A DNA stretch of 64,000 bases. Source: Clostridia bacterium. GTDB lineage: Bacteria > Bacillota > Clostridia > Christensenellales > Borkfalkiaceae. The stretch spans positions 23,199 to 87,198 of the forward strand of contig CAAFMS010000014.1 in NCBI GenBank assembly GCA_900764105.1. The letters run 5' to 3'. A model generated the notes under the pieces. That model worked only from the letters and a program-made list of their open reading frames with translations. It had not been told where the DNA came from and did not search any database. Shown here piece after piece: positions 9,074 through 17,733 of this stretch (its first letter is position 1; each line of letters starts with the position of its first letter). A program made the position numbers and the translations under genes.

Positions 9074-12000
9074 TTATTCAGCGTAAGGAATAACGAATAT
9101 TCCTTCGCCCGCGCCGAGACTGAGCGAAAGTTTTCCGTCCGTAGGTCCCGTAAACACCTTCTTCACTCCTCCGACGTAGCAAACCGCCGCGTTATATTTG
9201 GAAGAATCAAAGGTAAGTTCTACCGTATCGGTAAGGTTTTCCGTGGTTTCGTTATAGTTCACGACCATTATTCCGTCGTTTCCCGCCGCGTCTTTGAAAT
9301 ATCCGCAAAGAGTATCCGCGGAAGCCGAAACCTTTGAAAGACTCGAAACGTTCGCGAGACTTATCCTGTCGAGCGACTTAAACGAGGCGTTCGAGGTACT
9401 CGAAGTTCCCGTAATCGTTTTGCCCGCGTCGCAAGTAAACACGCCCTGCCAAGCGAACTGCTTTAAAACGTGGTCGAACGAAAGAAGTTCGTTATTCGCC
9501 TGTTTTACCGCGTCGTATATTTCGGTTTTATTGCCGTTTCTGTCGATCATTCCGTACTGCGAAGAAGCGAACTCACCGTCCGCTATCGGGCTTCCGTAAC
9601 AGAAAAGCGATATTCCGTCATAACCGAACGCCATTAAAGCGTACTGCTGTAATCTTATATCGTTATAGGTCGGAACTCTGTCTCTCGAACCCTCTTTCGC
9701 TCCCGTCGCGACTCCGTTCGTTGCTCCGAAAGGCATTGTCTGAATGAAAAAGTTTGTTTTCGCGCCGTAGTTTTTCGCCACTTTCGCAATCGACTGCACG
9801 TCCGCAAGCCACCCGCTGTCGATACACTTATTGCCGTTTTTGTCGTATGTAAGCAAGTATCTGTCCGCCGAAAGCCATTTTTCGCCCGAGGTCAATTTTG
9901 AAAGCACGTTGTCGCAATAATATTGAAGATATAACTCGTATTTCTGCTGAGTGGTGTTATACCACTTGCCGAAATCGCTCTTTACGCTCGAAGCAAACGA
10001 CGGAAAGAGATTTACGAACATGTTTTTGCCGTTGCCGTTCTGATTGAAATAATCTACGTGTTTCGCTATTTCGTCTATTTCGGCTTTGGTAGGCTCGTCG
10101 TAGCTCATTCCTATAACGCCGTCATGCGTTCCGAAACTGCTTATTTTCTGAAAGGAAACCACATCTCTCGAGCAGGTGTTTACGTAAATTTGTATGTTTT
10201 TATCGCGAAAGAAATTGAGTTTCGCTTTCGCTTCGTCGTTGTATTCGGGGAAGAACAGAGTTTCGCTGTCTCCCGCGGCAACGGCGTGCATTATGTTTAT
10301 GCCCGCTTCGGTTATCCAATCGACGTCGGCTGTGCTTATATTTTTAGGGATCAACCAACCCGAAATATCTATTCCGTATTCGTTTTTCTTGCTGTCGTAA
10401 TCGGGAAGAATTATTTTTTGGATAGTACTCGCGTTTTCATCCGCGGTATTCTTTACCGACTCGAAATACGCCTTATCAACTTCGGACAGAGTTCCGCTCG
10501 CAAGAGCGTTTACCGCCACGTCGTAAACAGATCTTACGTTGTCGTTCTCGATAGCGTAAACCCTATTGCTTCCGTCCGCGTAAACTATATCCGCGAACGC
10601 CTGAGACGAAAACTGCGTTTTGTACGAGGTTTCGGGTATGCCCGTTACGACTCCGCAATATATGATATTGCCGCTGCCGTCGTCGATTCTGTTCGTCGCG
10701 GATTTTTCAACCGTCCTGCCGTCTTTCTTCGTTATCGCGATGCCGAGACTAACGTTTTCGCTTCCGACAATCGCCTGTAAGTTTTCGTAAGTAGTTTTAT
10801 CGAGGTCGACAGTGAAACGAAGACCCATAACGCCTACTCTTCTTATCGAAGCCCCTACTCTCATTTTGAAAGCGAGCCTTACGACTTCGATTTCGACGTC
10901 TTCCGTCAACGTGAACGAATAGTCGGCAGAATAAAGTCCGCCGTTTATTCTGTATCCGACGATCATATCGTTTTCGCCGTCGTTTGCTCCGAGTTCGCTC
11001 ACTTTCACGGTCTTGCCGAGTTTAGCCGCAACCGTCGTCGTCTCCTCGCCGTTTCTTACCGTTATAACGCAGTCCTTATCTTTGAGAAGTTCGACGTAGT
11101 CGGCGAAATACTGCCCCGTCGCTCCGCTTACGGTCTGACTTGCTTTTTTGAGAATAAAGCCCGAAACTTTGCCGTTTTCGTCCGCTAAATCTTCGGACTT
11201 AAGCGTTAAAACGTACTCTTGATTTACCCCTTCTGCTCCCGACGGAATCTCGGTCTCAAACGAATACGCCGTTTTAGTTCCGTCCAAGGAGAGTATTTCG
11301 CTCGTTATCGTATTGCCGACGGTCAAGTTACCTACGCATACTCTGAATTTAATCAGCGGATAGGTTTCCGCGTAATACGACTTGCGGAATTTTACCAAAA
11401 CTTCTGCACCCGTTCCGACGTTTTCCGTCCAAGTGATTTTGGTCGAACCGTCGCCTCCGAAAAGACCCGCATAAGTGTCGTCTGTGTTATTTGTTATTTT
11501 TGTTCCGTTATATTCAAACCATGCGTCCGTAAGGTTCATATCGAGAACGGTATCTTTCGGAGTTACGAGATAAACTCTGTCTGCAAAATATTGTCCGTCC
11601 ACCGCGTCTCCCGCCGTTCTTTTAAATACGAAACCTCTTATATATCCGTCTCCGTCGGCAAGCATTTCCGAATCGAGTGCGAGCGTTACCACGCCGTTGC
11701 CGCCGCCGCAAGCTACCGAACCCGCAGAAGTCGAGAACGAAGTATCGCTAAGAGCGTAACCGTCGAGCGTACAAGCCTTACCTACGGCAAGCCTTATTGC
11801 CACTTCCATACCCTTTTTCGCTTTAACAGGAGTTGCAAGTCTTACGGTTACGGGTTTCGCAACCATTTCCCCCTCAGTCCACGTCATCATAACGTCATCG
11901 TTGTCAAACAAACCAAACGTGCTTGTCGCGATAAGTTTAGTTCTCGCCGTTCCGTCAACCTCGAACCAAGCCCCGTAAGAAGCCGCCGAACTCGCATTCG

Positions 12001-13060
12001 CGCTGTCGGAAACGGGATAGGTCATTTTGATATAATCGTCGGCACCGTATCTGACAAATTTTATATAATCTATAAAGTACATTCCCGATCCGCTGTCAAT
12101 ATCGGTTCTCTTGAATTTAAAGCCCTCGATATATCCGTCGGTATTCGCAAGAATCTTCGCGTTGAGAGTAAAATATTTAATTACCGTTTCGCCGAAAATG
12201 TGCGTAACGCCCGCAGGGTAAGAACAATCGGTATCGGAAAGGGCGTATGCCGTTATGATTTTGTTTTTGCCGCCTGCGATTTTAACCTCAACCGCGTCAT
12301 AATCTTCCGCTTTTACAGGGGTTGCGAGTTTTACGGAAATCTCCTTATCCGCGTGTGAATTTTCCGTCCACATAAACTCGGTAGAACCGTCGCCGTTGAA
12401 AATGTTAAGAGCGGGGTTGTTATCGTAGGTATGGCTAAGCAATTTGCTTCCGTCAACTTCGAGCCACGCGTCCGTACAGTTCGCGTCCACCACGTATTCG
12501 TTACTGAGCGAAACGTAATCGATAAAGTCGTTGCCCGCTCCGCTCGAAGTTATTTTTATACCGCTTATCATTCCGTTTCCGTCTGCGAGAGTCGCCGCCG
12601 AAAGAACGAGTATTTTGTTTTCGTTGCCGCCTGCGGAAGTTATCGAACCCGCGGGGTCAGCGTTATTTGAGTCGCTTAAAGAATATCCCGCAATCGTCCC
12701 CGCCGCTCCTATGGCAAATCTCACCGTTACACAAGCATAACTCGATGCCTTATAACTGTTTGCAAAGCGAATGACGTATTCGGACGCGCCTCCGCCCGTC
12801 CACATCATTTTCGTTGCGCCCGTCGCCCCGCTAAAAAGCCCTGATACTGCGTTATCGCTATTCAGATTTCCGACCTTTTCGCCGCCCACCTCTATCCAGG
12901 AATCGCTTCCGTTCATATCGAGTACGACGTTCGCCGCCTGACTGCTAGTCGTTTCGGCTTTTGCGACGTTTAACATCGAAACCGAAACGCTCGTAAACGC
13001 CGCGCATATTATCGCAAGAACGACTATCGCCAGCGTTTTAAGTGTGTTTATTCTCCTCAT
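9074..13060 (-). CDS. 1328-residue secreted multidomain protein with putative glycoside hydrolase domain
   Basis: Signal peptide 1-36 (VAKAE), then four copies of the repeated beta domain at about 46-188, 189-337, 355-500 and 505-660. A small beta domain of InlB-repeat flavour follows at 665-725, then a domain at 733-870 beginning MRVGASIRRVG, and a TIM-barrel-like domain at 880-1328. The last is homologous to the lipoprotein at 775-2211, including the DEP motif (Asp988-Glu989) and the GEGIFVIPYA end. The start is supported by AAGGAGG 6 nt upstream. There is no anchoring tail, so it is probably released or held by its repeated domains. It is the first gene of the operon and diverges from the araC gene, the likely local regulator. 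The likely job is multivalent glycan binding coupled to cleavage (inference). Confidence 0.65.
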   Translation of the reverse strand: MRRINTLKTLAIVVLAIICAAFTSVSVSMLNVAKAETTSSQAANVVLDMNGSDSWIEVGGEKVGNLNSDNAVSGLFSGATGATKMMWTGGGASEYVIRFANSYKASSYACVTVRFAIGAAGTIAGYSLSDSNNADPAGSITSAGGNENKILVLSAATLADGNGMISGIKITSSGAGNDFIDYVSLSNEYVVDANCTDAWLEVDGSKLLSHTYDNNPALNIFNGDGSTEFMWTENSHADKEISVKLATPVKAEDYDAVEVKIAGGKNKIITAYALSDTDCSYPAGVTHIFGETVIKYFTLNAKILANTDGYIEGFKFKRTDIDSGSGMYFIDYIKFVRYGADDYIKMTYPVSDSANASSAASYGAWFEVDGTARTKLIATSTFGLFDNDDVMMTWTEGEMVAKPVTVRLATPVKAKKGMEVAIRLAVGKACTLDGYALSDTSFSTSAGSVACGGGNGVVTLALDSEMLADGDGYIRGFVFKRTAGDAVDGQYFADRVYLVTPKDTVLDMNLTDAWFEYNGTKITNNTDDTYAGLFGGDGSTKITWTENVGTGAEVLVKFRKSYYAETYPLIKFRVCVGNLTVGNTITSEILSLDGTKTAYSFETEIPSGAEGVNQEYVLTLKSEDLADENGKVSGFILKKASQTVSGATGQYFADYVELLKDKDCVITVRNGEETTTVAAKLGKTVKVSELGANDGENDMIVGYRINGGLYSADYSFTLTEDVEIEVVRLAFKMRVGASIRRVGVMGLRFTVDLDKTTYENLQAIVGSENVSLGIAITKKDGRTVEKSATNRIDDGSGNIIYCGVVTGIPETSYKTQFSSQAFADIVYADGSNRVYAIENDNVRSVYDVAVNALASGTLSEVDKAYFESVKNTADENASTIQKIILPDYDSKKNEYGIDISGWLIPKNISTADVDWITEAGINIMHAVAAGDSETLFFPEYNDEAKAKLNFFRDKNIQIYVNTCSRDVVSFQKISSFGTHDGVIGMSYDEPTKAEIDEIAKHVDYFNQNGNGKNMFVNLFPSFASSVKSDFGKWYNTTQQKYELYLQYYCDNVLSKLTSGEKWLSADRYLLTYDKNGNKCIDSGWLADVQSIAKVAKNYGAKTNFFIQTMPFGATNGVATGAKEGSRDRVPTYNDIRLQQYALMAFGYDGISLFCYGSPIADGEFASSQYGMIDRNGNKTEIYDAVKQANNELLSFDHVLKQFAWQGVFTCDAGKTITGTSSTSNASFKSLDRISLANVSSLSKVSASADTLCGYFKDAAGNDGIMVVNYNETTENLTDTVELTFDSSKYNAAVCYVGGVKKVFTGPTDGKLSLSLGAGEGIFVIPYAE

Positions 13061-13274
13061 TTTTATCCTCCTTGCTTCTTCAGCTTATTACCCTGGATGC
13101 GTTTTCCCTGATAAGAGTATTTCGTTTGCGAAGCAAACGAAAGCGGATATCCGCTCAGAAAACCGACGTGAAACTATCGGCACTATCTGTTTTACGGTTA
13201 CATTATAACTGTTGTATAACTCGATTTCAATAGCATATTTTGTATGATTTTTACACTACGTTGACATTATCCGC

Positions 13275-13304
13275 TTGACAAATATCGGGTAAACGAGTTA
13301 AAAT
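13275..13304 (+). promoter_or_regulatory. Promoter of the AraC-type regulator, leaderless layout
   Basis: TTGACA at 13275-13280, 18-bp spacer, TAAAAT at 13299-13304. The ATG begins 7 nt after the -10 box, so transcription should start at or next to the start codon. No Shine-Dalgarno sequence is present. A second TTGACA lies at 13261-13266. Confidence 0.6.
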
Positions 13305-13310
13305 ACTATT

Positions 13311-14129
13311 ATGTATAGTTTAAACAGTAATATTTTCCCCGACATCAATAAAGAAGACGCGATCGTTCAGCTTACCGACCGCGGAGACAGATACTACCAC
13401 TCGCACGATTTCTACGAGATTTTCTACGTTACAAGCGGCTCTATCCGCCACAGCTTAAACAACGAAATCGAAAATTTAACCATCGGCGACATGCGTTTTC
13501 TTCGCCCCGGCGACATTCACTGCTTTTTGCGGGAAAAAACCGATGTCTGTACCCACAGAGACATAGCCATAACAGTTCCTCTATACGAGAAAATATCAAA
13601 ATTTTTCTGCTATTCGCCGAGTTCGGACTTCTCTTCGCCGATAAAAGCCAAGCTTGATTTAAAGCTTGTGAACGAGCTGGAAACATCTCTTCAGAAGATA
13701 ACCGAACATAAACCGCATAAAAGCCCGGAATTTTATTTCGCCGTCGCCGAACTATTGAAGGCGTTTTTCTCCGTGGAAAATGCTCATGAGAGCAATAAAA
13801 ACGCGCCCGAATGGATAATAAACCTCATATCCAGACTCGAGCGCCCCGAAGAATTTTGCAGAGACGTAAACGAAATTTTCAGCGAATATAATTATTCTAA
13901 GGAATATATTTGCCGCGCTTTCAAGAAAACGACAGGCAAAACGCTTACAGAATACTTAAATCAGAAGAAACTTTCGCTTGCGTCGATTCTCATTCAGAAC
14001 ACCAACGAATCGATCGAATCTATCTGCTATAAATGCGGCTATAACAACATTTCTTACTTCTACCGCACTTTTAAGGCGACGTTCAACAAAACCCCGCACG
14101 AATTCCGCAAAATCAATCCAACCGACTAA
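13311..14129 (+). CDS. AraC-family transcriptional regulator
   Basis: 272 residues. The N-terminal cupin-like sensor domain (about 15-100) has YYHSHDFYEIFYV and RPGDIHCF. The C-terminal AraC/HTH_18 domain (about 170-270) carries two helix-turn-helices, the second with the SIESICYKCGYNNISYFYR pattern. Such proteins usually bind a sugar and activate adjacent uptake genes. It is divergent from the 12-kb surface/transport operon across 250 bp and convergent with the rhamnosidase gene (4-bp gap), so it probably controls one or both. Confidence 0.9.
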   Translation: MYSLNSNIFPDINKEDAIVQLTDRGDRYYHSHDFYEIFYVTSGSIRHSLNNEIENLTIGDMRFLRPGDIHCFLREKTDVCTHRDIAITVPLYEKISKFFCYSPSSDFSSPIKAKLDLKLVNELETSLQKITEHKPHKSPEFYFAVAELLKAFFSVENAHESNKNAPEWIINLISRLERPEEFCRDVNEIFSEYNYSKEYICRAFKKTTGKTLTEYLNQKKLSLASILIQNTNESIESICYKCGYNNISYFYRTFKATFNKTPHEFRKINPTD

Positions 14130-14133
14130 CCGA

Positions 14134-16770
14134 CTAAATTTTACTCGTCTGTTTTTTGCAGATAATCGTATGTTTTCCGCCTTTCAACGCTATTTTTCTG
14201 TTCGGCATTTCTCCGTCGATTTCCGCTATTATATAATTTATTGGCGGAATAAACTCCGCGCTGCCGAGATAAGGAACGGTCAATTCAAAGCGAATTTCAT
14301 CAGCTTCGATTTCGTATCCGCAGGCATAAAGTCCGCTTGCGGAATTATATTCCCCGTAAACTTTTTTAAGCCTTTCGTCCACCTCAGGCTTAAAGGAAAC
14401 AGACGTAAATCCCTCGCCATTGACCCCCATATTTATGCCGATAATCGACTTATAGACCCACAAAACGACCGCGCCGTACGCATAATGATTAAGGCTGTTC
14501 ATACCCGTTTCGCTTATTTTTCCGTCCGGCAAAACCGAGTTCCACCTTTCCCAAACGGTGGTCGCGCCCATATCCAACTCATAAAGCCAGCCGGGGCATT
14601 CTTCGTTTAAAATAAGGGTAAACGCGTCCTTTTCATAGCCCGCTTTTGTGAGCGAATCGAGCAGAAACGCCGTCCCCACAAACCCCGTGTTAAGTTTCAT
14701 ACCGTTTTCGGCAAGTTTTTCGTGTAATCTCTTCCCCGCTACTTCGAGCGGCATAAGGTCGAACGCTATAGCCAGGGCATAAGCCGTCTGAGTATCGGTC
14801 GTAAGCCTGCCGTCTTTAATATATTTGTCCGCAATCGCCGTTTTTATCTCTTCGGCGATTTTTTTATACCGTTTTTCGTCATTAGTCATACCGAGAACGC
14901 CTGCCGCCTTCCCTGCCGTCGTCACCGAAAACAGATAGTACGCCGAAGCGATAAACCCCTCGTCGGTAAGTCCTCTCGGACTGTTTTTATCGGAATTATC
15001 GAGGGCGAGCCAATCGCCGAACTGAAAACCGAGGTCAAAAATTCTTCGCCCTTTTCCTTCTGTCTCGTCGCCGAAAATAAGATATTCCGCCCAAAGCTTT
15101 ATGTTTCGATAATTCCTCCCGAGAAGGGTTTTATCGCCCGAAAAACGATACAAATTCCACGGAATAACGCTCGCCGCATCTCCCCAGGCGTTAGAACAAC
15201 GCTTACTCATCACCTCAAACTTTTCAAGGTGTTTATCGCCTTCTTTTCTTTCTTCACGAGCATAGAAAGCATCGGGAACAACGAACGGACAAGCCCCGCC
15301 GTAGCGACTCTGCGCCTCGTACATGTTTTCAAGATATTTCGCAAAAAAAGCCACACAGTCGGCATTATAAAGCGCGGTTTCCGAAAAAATCTGCGCGTCG
15401 CCCGTCCAGCCGAAACGCTCGTCTCTTTGCGGACAGTCGGTCGGAATATCCAGAAAATTGTCCTTTTGGCTCTGAAATACGTTTTCTATAAATTTATTGA
15501 GTTTTTCGTTCGAAGTTTGAATTTTTCCGAGCGCAGGAATGTCCGAATATATCAAAACCCCGATGAAGTTTTTAATATCTTCTTCGCCGACAGTTGCGCC
15601 CTCGATTTTGACATATCTGAAACCGAAATAGGTAAAATGCGGACGTATAAGTCGATTAACGCCGTTTGAAAGGTAGCAATAACTTGCTTTTGCGGTGCGC
15701 AGATTATCGCGATAAAAATTGCCGTCCTGCAAAATTTCGCCGTAGGAAAGAGTGATTTTTTCGCCCGCTTTCGCGTTGCAATAAAATTCTACCCAACCCG
15801 TGATTTCACGCCCGAAATCGAGTACGGTTTCTCCTTTCGGAGTTGTTATAAGCGTCGGAAAATACCTCTCTTTTGCCGTAACGCGCGGACTTATCCTCGG
15901 AATAACTTTCCCGCTCGGCGCGGAGGCAATTTTAACGGGCGAAGCGCATTTCAAAACATCGATTTTGATTTTACCGATTTCGTCGAAAATTTCTTTTTCG
16001 CCGTCGTAAATCTCGCCGTCGTAAATTTCGGAAAACAATATCGGGGATTTTATCTCCCGCCAGTTTTCATCGGTTTGCAAAATCTGTTCGCCGCCCGACG
16101 CAAGCTCGCAGGAAAGAAAAAAGCCGTTGCCGAACATTCCGTCGCCGTTTTCACCCGCAGGATATCTCCCGCCGAACCAACCGTTGCCCGTTAGAACCAT
16201 TATTTCGTTTTCGCCGCTTTTTAAAAGCGAAGTTACGTCATACGTCTGGTACTGAATTATATATCTGTAATCGTCACAGTATGGCGTAAAAAACTCGTCG
16301 CCAACCTTTTTGCCGTTTATATACGCCTCGTAAAGCCCCAAAGCCGTTATGTAAAGCCGCGCTCCGTCGGTTTTATCCGCATAAAAATTACGGCAGAACG
16401 CCGCGGATTTTCTGTTATCGCCCGCCGTAGTTATCCAAGGCAGATCCCATTCTTTTTCGGCTCTTCCGCCCTCGAAATATGATTCCCCGTTTGCTTTTTC
16501 ACCCTTTTCGTTCGTAACGACAACACTCCAGAAATACCGTTTTCCACCATACAATTTTACGTCCGGCGTAAAGCTTAAAGGCGAAATATCTTCGCGCTCG
16601 CCGCTATCATAAACAACGTTTAAAAATCCTTTGTCCTCAGCGATCTGTATTCTTGTCTTTATTATTTTCCCGCGCCCTTCGCCGCTTACGCAAAAAGAAA
16701 ACGTCGGTCGCGAAACATCTATCCCGACGGGCGTTTCAAAATGATTGACTTTTAGTTTCTCTATTCTCAT
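14134..16770 (-). CDS. Alpha-L-rhamnosidase, GH78
   Basis: 878 residues, usual for GH78. The N-terminal beta domain has the family opening FETPVGIDVSRPTFSF. The middle (alpha/alpha)6 barrel has DIPTDCPQRDERFGWTGDAQ with the catalytic-acid region, and ATTVWERWNSV contributes the second conserved Glu. The C-terminal beta-sandwich region begins near HYAYGAVVLWV. It hydrolyses terminal alpha-L-rhamnose from plant polysaccharides or glycosides. No signal peptide is present, so it acts in the cytoplasm on imported oligosaccharides, which fits the neighbouring ABC transporter. Confidence 0.93.
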   Translation of the reverse strand: MRIEKLKVNHFETPVGIDVSRPTFSFCVSGEGRGKIIKTRIQIAEDKGFLNVVYDSGEREDISPLSFTPDVKLYGGKRYFWSVVVTNEKGEKANGESYFEGGRAEKEWDLPWITTAGDNRKSAAFCRNFYADKTDGARLYITALGLYEAYINGKKVGDEFFTPYCDDYRYIIQYQTYDVTSLLKSGENEIMVLTGNGWFGGRYPAGENGDGMFGNGFFLSCELASGGEQILQTDENWREIKSPILFSEIYDGEIYDGEKEIFDEIGKIKIDVLKCASPVKIASAPSGKVIPRISPRVTAKERYFPTLITTPKGETVLDFGREITGWVEFYCNAKAGEKITLSYGEILQDGNFYRDNLRTAKASYCYLSNGVNRLIRPHFTYFGFRYVKIEGATVGEEDIKNFIGVLIYSDIPALGKIQTSNEKLNKFIENVFQSQKDNFLDIPTDCPQRDERFGWTGDAQIFSETALYNADCVAFFAKYLENMYEAQSRYGGACPFVVPDAFYAREERKEGDKHLEKFEVMSKRCSNAWGDAASVIPWNLYRFSGDKTLLGRNYRNIKLWAEYLIFGDETEGKGRRIFDLGFQFGDWLALDNSDKNSPRGLTDEGFIASAYYLFSVTTAGKAAGVLGMTNDEKRYKKIAEEIKTAIADKYIKDGRLTTDTQTAYALAIAFDLMPLEVAGKRLHEKLAENGMKLNTGFVGTAFLLDSLTKAGYEKDAFTLILNEECPGWLYELDMGATTVWERWNSVLPDGKISETGMNSLNHYAYGAVVLWVYKSIIGINMGVNGEGFTSVSFKPEVDERLKKVYGEYNSASGLYACGYEIEADEIRFELTVPYLGSAEFIPPINYIIAEIDGEMPNRKIALKGGKHTIICKKQTSKI

Positions 16771-17079
16771 TTTTCCGAAACTTCTCCGTATAATACTTAT
16801 AAGAATGCTATTATTATAGCGAACATTTTATATCATATCCATACACTACAAAGAACAAACAAAACACTCCATTGACCATACACAAAACTTTTTGCCGGCA
16901 ATACGAAAACAATTTCGATTTTTAATCATTTAATTAAAATACAAACCGCATTTCAATTTAGCGCTCTATCTTATTAGAATTAAAAATTAACCAACCTATA
17001 CGATATGTAAACAAACTCAAAAAACGTCAGACTTTAAAATAGTAGATTCTATCACGTTAAAAACCCCTTGTTGATTGTA

Positions 17080-17147
17080 AGACGTGCGCTTGTCTTTTTC
17101 TTGGTGCTGCCGATCGGATTTGTAAGGAGCGGAGCGACAGAATAGCG
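17080..17147 (-). repeat. tRNA-Leu 3'-end remnant, copy A
   Basis: On the minus strand it reads CAAATCCGATC, a short acceptor-like GGCAGCACCA and a degenerate terminator (AAAAAGACAAGCG). The T-arm is broken: TTACAAATCC replaces TTCAAATCC, and no D-arm or anticodon arm is present. It shares about 70 bp with copy B, including CGCTATTC(C/T)GTCGCTC upstream of the tRNA-like part. Confidence 0.6.
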
Positions 17148-17212
17148 TTTTGCTCGACATTTCCTATATATTTTTGGCAAAACGCGTCACCGATACGGTT
17201 GTTTGACGTAGC

Positions 17213-17290
17213 AAAAAAGACGAGCCTCTCGCTCGTCTTTTTCGTGGTGCTATTGATCGGATTTGTAAGGAGCAGAGCGACGGAATAGCG
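17213..17290 (-). repeat. tRNA-Leu 3'-end remnant plus terminator, copy B
   Basis: About 55 bp from CAAATCCGATC through AGCACCACG to the whole terminator hairpin (GACGAGC/GCTCGTC) match the intact tRNA-Leu 3' region about 160 bp away. The rest of the tRNA is missing. Copies A and B lie about 140 bp apart, which points to stepwise duplication or integration scars. Confidence 0.65.
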
Positions 17291-17371
17291 ATTGTTCGGA
17301 CATACAAACTCCTATTTTTCTAAAAGCAAAAGTCCGCAATCGCGTCACCGATACGGTGCCGTTCGTAGCGC

Positions 17372-17402
17372 AAAAAAGACGAGCCTCTCGCTCGTCTTTT
17401 TC
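17372..17402 (-). terminator. Terminator of tRNA-Leu
   Basis: On the minus strand, directly after the encoded CCA: AAAAAGACGAGC, loop GAGAG, GCTCGTCTTTTTT. A perfect stem with a T tract ends the tRNA transcript. An identical hairpin at 17213-17242 follows remnant B. Confidence 0.85.
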
Positions 17403-17403
17403 G

Positions 17404-17490
17404 TGGTGCTGCTGATCGGATTTGAACCGATACGGTATTTCTACCGAGGGATTTTAAGTCCCTTGCGTCTGCCTGTTTCGCCACAGCAGC
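17404..17490 (-). tRNA. tRNA-Leu (anticodon UAA)
   Basis: On the minus strand the acceptor GCTGCTG pairs with CAGCAGC, the anticodon arm is AGGGA-CTTAAAA-TCCCT (anticodon TAA, reading UUA), there is a long variable arm as in class II tRNAs, and the T-arm has TTCAAAT. CCA is encoded (17404-17406). Length 87 nt including CCA. Confidence 0.95.
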
Positions 17491-17733
17491 ATTACTTTTT
17501 CTGTTTTTTTCGGCATCCTAACACCGCTTTTCTTTCGTAAATTTACGCCTTAACACGCAATTTACCCGCTTATTATACCATTCAACATTATCCTTGTCAA
17601 GAAAATTTTGCTTTATCCGGTTTATTTTCTTTTTTATTCGGCAACAATGTTTTTATCCGTATATACCTCGGACAAGAATATCGACAACGTTGTCCGTCAT
17701 AACGGCAAAACAGCCATAAGGAGGGCTTATTAT

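Larger units (their letters stand above)
16771..17403. other. Intergenic stretch with no gene, AT-rich then tRNA-derived repeats
   Basis: The first 280 bp are AT-rich and should contain the rhamnosidase promoter; ATTATA at about 16813, read on the minus strand, is a TATAAT -10 candidate. From about 17080 the sequence holds two decayed copies of the 3' end of the neighbouring tRNA-Leu with its terminator (separate entries). I see no protein gene. Confidence 0.6.

Noticed and set aside
11219..12358. 379-codon plus-strand frame
   Set aside because: Antisense shadow of the repeated domains in the 1328-residue protein; composition and lack of a ribosome-binding site argue against it.
17292..17540. 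82-codon frame over the tRNA
   Set aside because: It runs through the tRNA-Leu gene, its terminator and remnants.
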